In this document: positions 16,961 to 18,548 of the stretch, in pieces
How the letters are laid out: every line of letters begins with the position of its first letter
How positions within the stretch are numbered: position 1 is the first letter of the stretch
Source of the DNA: Cladosporium sp. IMV 00045
Taxonomy: Eukaryota; Ascomycota; Dothideomycetes; Cladosporiales; Cladosporiaceae
DNA: 18,548 nt
Assembly: GCA_001931905.2 (NCBI GenBank)
Contig: MSJI02000887.1
Location: 1-18,548 of the forward strand
Direction of reading: 5' to 3'
Position numbers and translations under genes: made by a program
Notes under the pieces: generated by a model
Told to the model about the DNA's origin: nothing
Seen by the model: only the letters and a program-made list of their open reading frames with translations
Databases searched by the model: none

Positions 16961-17417
16961 AGGGCTGTGAGCCGAAGCCTTTGGTGACATTTTAGCAATC
17001 GGGTCAGTGTATGGTGCATTGTCATCAGAAGCAGATTGTCAATGCTCGAGCTTCATCTAGTGAATCTTTTCTGGTGAGCAGTATAGACACCAAATTGTAT
17101 GACAAGTGCCCCCGCTAGAGAACCTTGGTGGAGGAGACGGTGACACCTCGTAAAATCGAGGCCTGAGCAGGGATTGTACGCGACGTGAAACTGCAGCACA
17201 TCATCGTGTCGGCTTTACTATGCAAACAAGGCAACGAGCTTATCTGAATCATGTTAAAGCGAAATGGCAGGACATTTCGTAACTTTGCATTGTCGTAAGA
17301 GGAGACGCAGATGTCGGGGGACCGGAGACAGCGCCGTTTTGATTAAGAAGCCCATATTTCGATTAAGCGCGTAGCCGACACGGTGTCGATTCCGGCTCCC
17401 GACCAACAACCAGGCTA
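16961..17417. other. Upstream flank of the decayed regulator, no gene seen
   Basis: There are no supported reading frames. The part next to 16960 would be the old promoter. The part from about 17290 on may already belong to the 5'-truncated LINE fragment that ends at 17590, but I cannot place that junction. Confidence 0.4.
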
Positions 17418-17590
17418 TTGGCTTTAAGGACCTGGAACGGTGGAGTTACTGCAGGGCGCCATGCAACGTGCATGATCCTGGCAAGGCCACGGCGGCGGAG
17501 GCGGACGGAGTGCCGTCCTAACCTTCGGCAACTCGCAGTAGGCTCCGAAGGGTGGCGTCGCAAATCGGAAGATAATAATAATAATAATGA
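17418..17590 (+). mobile_element. 3'-terminal LINE fragment with a (TAA)n-type tail
   Basis: A GC-rich stretch with GGCGGCGGAGGCGGACGGAG and GGGTGGCGTCGCAAATCGGA leads straight into GATAATAATAATAATAATGATGAT at about 17571-17592. From memory of fungal LINE 3' ends, this arrangement (GC-rich untranslated end, then a short TAA repeat instead of poly-A) is typical. In the reading frame it gives the often-seen artefact ending in a run of Asn. The 5' limit is unclear. No ORF2 coding is attached, so only the 3' end is present. Confidence 0.45.
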
Positions 17591-17773
17591 TGATTCTCAT
17601 TCAAAATATGCACGGATACCGTATGAGCCGACCCTAAACGCTGCCTGACATTACAATGAACATCGCCTCGCACTCATGACCCGAGACATTAACCAACACC
17701 TTAACCGAGCCTCATGTCCGAAGAACGACGTAGTCTGCCAGTCTGATGAAGCAGGATGGAAGCTTTGACGACC

Positions 17774-18052
17774 TTACGAAGTGACTCCCCACCTGTCGCC
17801 TGCTGCTTCCCGCAACGCTTTGCGAGCTTCAGCATACTTATCGCAGTACAGCAGCACGTGCAGCACTGTCCCGTCGCCGCGGCCGCACTCGCATGCTGAA
17901 CTGTCTGCGAGTCTCTTCCTTAACAGACAGGCGTCGAACCCGCAGTGCTCCAAATTATAGATAATGTCCAGAATATCGAATCTCGCTAAGGTCGATGGTG
18001 CCACTCTCTTTCTGTTAACAAGCCTAACCCTGCCTTTTGTGAGTCGATGACG
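17774..18052 (-). pseudogene. C-terminal fragment of a LINE ORF2 (reverse transcriptase protein)
   Basis: The frame is open from 18052 to a TAA at 17776-17774, about 92 codons, bounded upstream by TGA at 18055-18053. It contains FDACLLRKRLADSSACECG, then DGTVLHVLLYCDKYAEARKA. The C-x-C then H-x4-C pattern is the zinc-binding motif found at the extreme C-terminus of LINE ORF2 proteins, after the reverse transcriptase and RNase H parts. No RT motifs precede it, so this is a remnant cut on its 5' side. It points toward the plus-strand LINE tail at 17590, so the two fragments are tail to tail and come from separate insertions or a rearrangement. Confidence 0.7.
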
Positions 18053-18118
18053 TCACAAGTCTAGCGGCGCTTCGGGTTCTCAGAACCTGATGTGGGGACT
18101 TCTTAGAAATTCAGACGC

Positions 18119-18142
18119 CGGAGTCGGAGTCGCGCCTCCGCT
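18119..18142 (+). repeat. 24-bp motif shared in inverted orientation with 16606-16629
   Basis: It is the partner of the copy described at 16606-16629, with one mismatch. It lies about 65 bp beyond the ORF2 fragment and 30 bp before the open frame starting at 18173. Confidence 0.6.
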
Positions 18143-18172
18143 CACTGCAACGCGGAGCGAATCGGGTCTTGT

Positions 18173-18475
18173 ATGTCATCGCTATGCCCGAGCCGTTGCC
18201 CACTCTTAAGCGGCTCAAGATTCCCCGCGAGTTCCCACATCACGAGCAACGGACGTGTACCTGTTGGAGATCGATCGGACACTATGATCCCGAACGAGCA
18301 TCTGTCAACCCTTTTGAGACCACGTGGACTATCACCCGGAGAATCCTCCGAATTCGAGGATGCACGCTTGGAATGGCGTCAGCTTCAACGGACGAAGCCC
18401 ATGCCGGGCCTCTTCGGCAGGCCCTCCGCAAGCAGCAAGCCGCAAGCAATAGAACCCATCTCCGAACCTCGATAA
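18173..18475 (+). CDS. Hypothetical protein, 100 aa
   Basis: The frame starts at a true ATG (18173) and ends at TAA 18473-18475. It is rich in Ser, Pro and Arg and looks disordered, with DTMIPNEHLSTLLRPRGLSP and EFEDARLEWRQLQRTKPMPG in the middle. I recognise no domain. A second frame on the same strand is open over the same stretch, which lowers confidence. The sequence beyond 18475 is cut by the window edge, so this could be the first exon of a longer gene. Confidence 0.25.
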   Translation: MSSLCPSRCPLLSGSRFPASSHITSNGRVPVGDRSDTMIPNEHLSTLLRPRGLSPGESSEFEDARLEWRQLQRTKPMPGLFGRPSASSKPQAIEPISEPR

Positions 18476-18548
18476 TTCCTCCTAGACCTTGATCTGTTCG
18501 AAATCAGAAGAACTCGCAACGTTCTCAAGGCCAGTTCTGCATCTTTCG

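Noticed and set aside
1..18548. A Starship-type giant element or a secondary-metabolite cluster
   Set aside because: I see no DUF3435-type tyrosine recombinase, no cargo-type enzyme genes and no synthase domains. The window is too short to exclude that it is part of either.
1..18548. tRNA or rRNA genes
   Set aside because: I looked for a GGTTCRANNCC-type T arm with a matching acceptor stem and for rRNA-like conserved blocks and saw none. A tRNAscan-SE run would be decisive.

Overview
The window looks like nuclear DNA of a filamentous ascomycete (Pezizomycotina). Evidence: three genes with fungal Zn2Cys6 clusters, short introns of 44 to 96 nt with GTRNGT-type donors and CTRAC-like branch sites, and LINE sequences of the kind common in ascomycetes (Tad-like). 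I saw nothing bacterial: no operons, no Shine-Dalgarno sites, no CRISPR. The genus cannot be read from this sequence.

Layout, left to right. Positions 1-1324 (minus) are the first 441 codons of the gag-like ORF1 of a LINE that runs off the left edge. Next to its 5' end lies the 3' part of a plus-strand multipass membrane protein gene (about 1372-2007), so the LINE probably sits in or against that gene. Positions 2008-4867 are gene-poor, with one predicted two-exon gene of unknown function (3397-2715, minus) and one short unassigned reading frame. Positions 4868-7632 hold the only clearly intact large gene: a four-exon, 838-residue Zn2Cys6 transcription factor with a Fungal_trans_2-like body. 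Positions 7816-9138 contain three diverged copies of a repeat and a 10-bp minisatellite. Positions 9522-10043 have a large palindrome and a possible small gene. A short Zn2Cys6 protein without a regulatory domain lies at 11176-10469 (minus). A degenerate reading frame with paired inverted repeats follows at 11935-11552. A possible 70-residue three-exon gene lies at 12435-12784.

The right third is dominated by mobile DNA and a decayed regulator. At 13052-13633 there is a complete 582-bp non-autonomous hAT-type element with 17-bp terminal inverted repeats and a perfect 8-bp target duplication. Positions 16960-13872 (minus) hold a second full-length-type Zn2Cys6 regulator. It has a nonsense codon inside its zinc cluster, another in its middle domain, and about 1 kb of unexplained sequence where a coding linker is expected. 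Two LINE 3'-end fragments facing each other lie at 17.4-18.05 kb.

The genes do not form a recognisable pathway. I see no biosynthetic enzymes, transporters or toxin-antitoxin-like pairs. The best description is a transposon-rich accessory segment holding one working transcription factor, one short or truncated one and one dead one. I did not find a convincing new biological system. The most checkable new observations are the hAT element, the pseudogenised regulator, the LINE next to the membrane protein gene, and the 7.8-9.1 kb repeat family.
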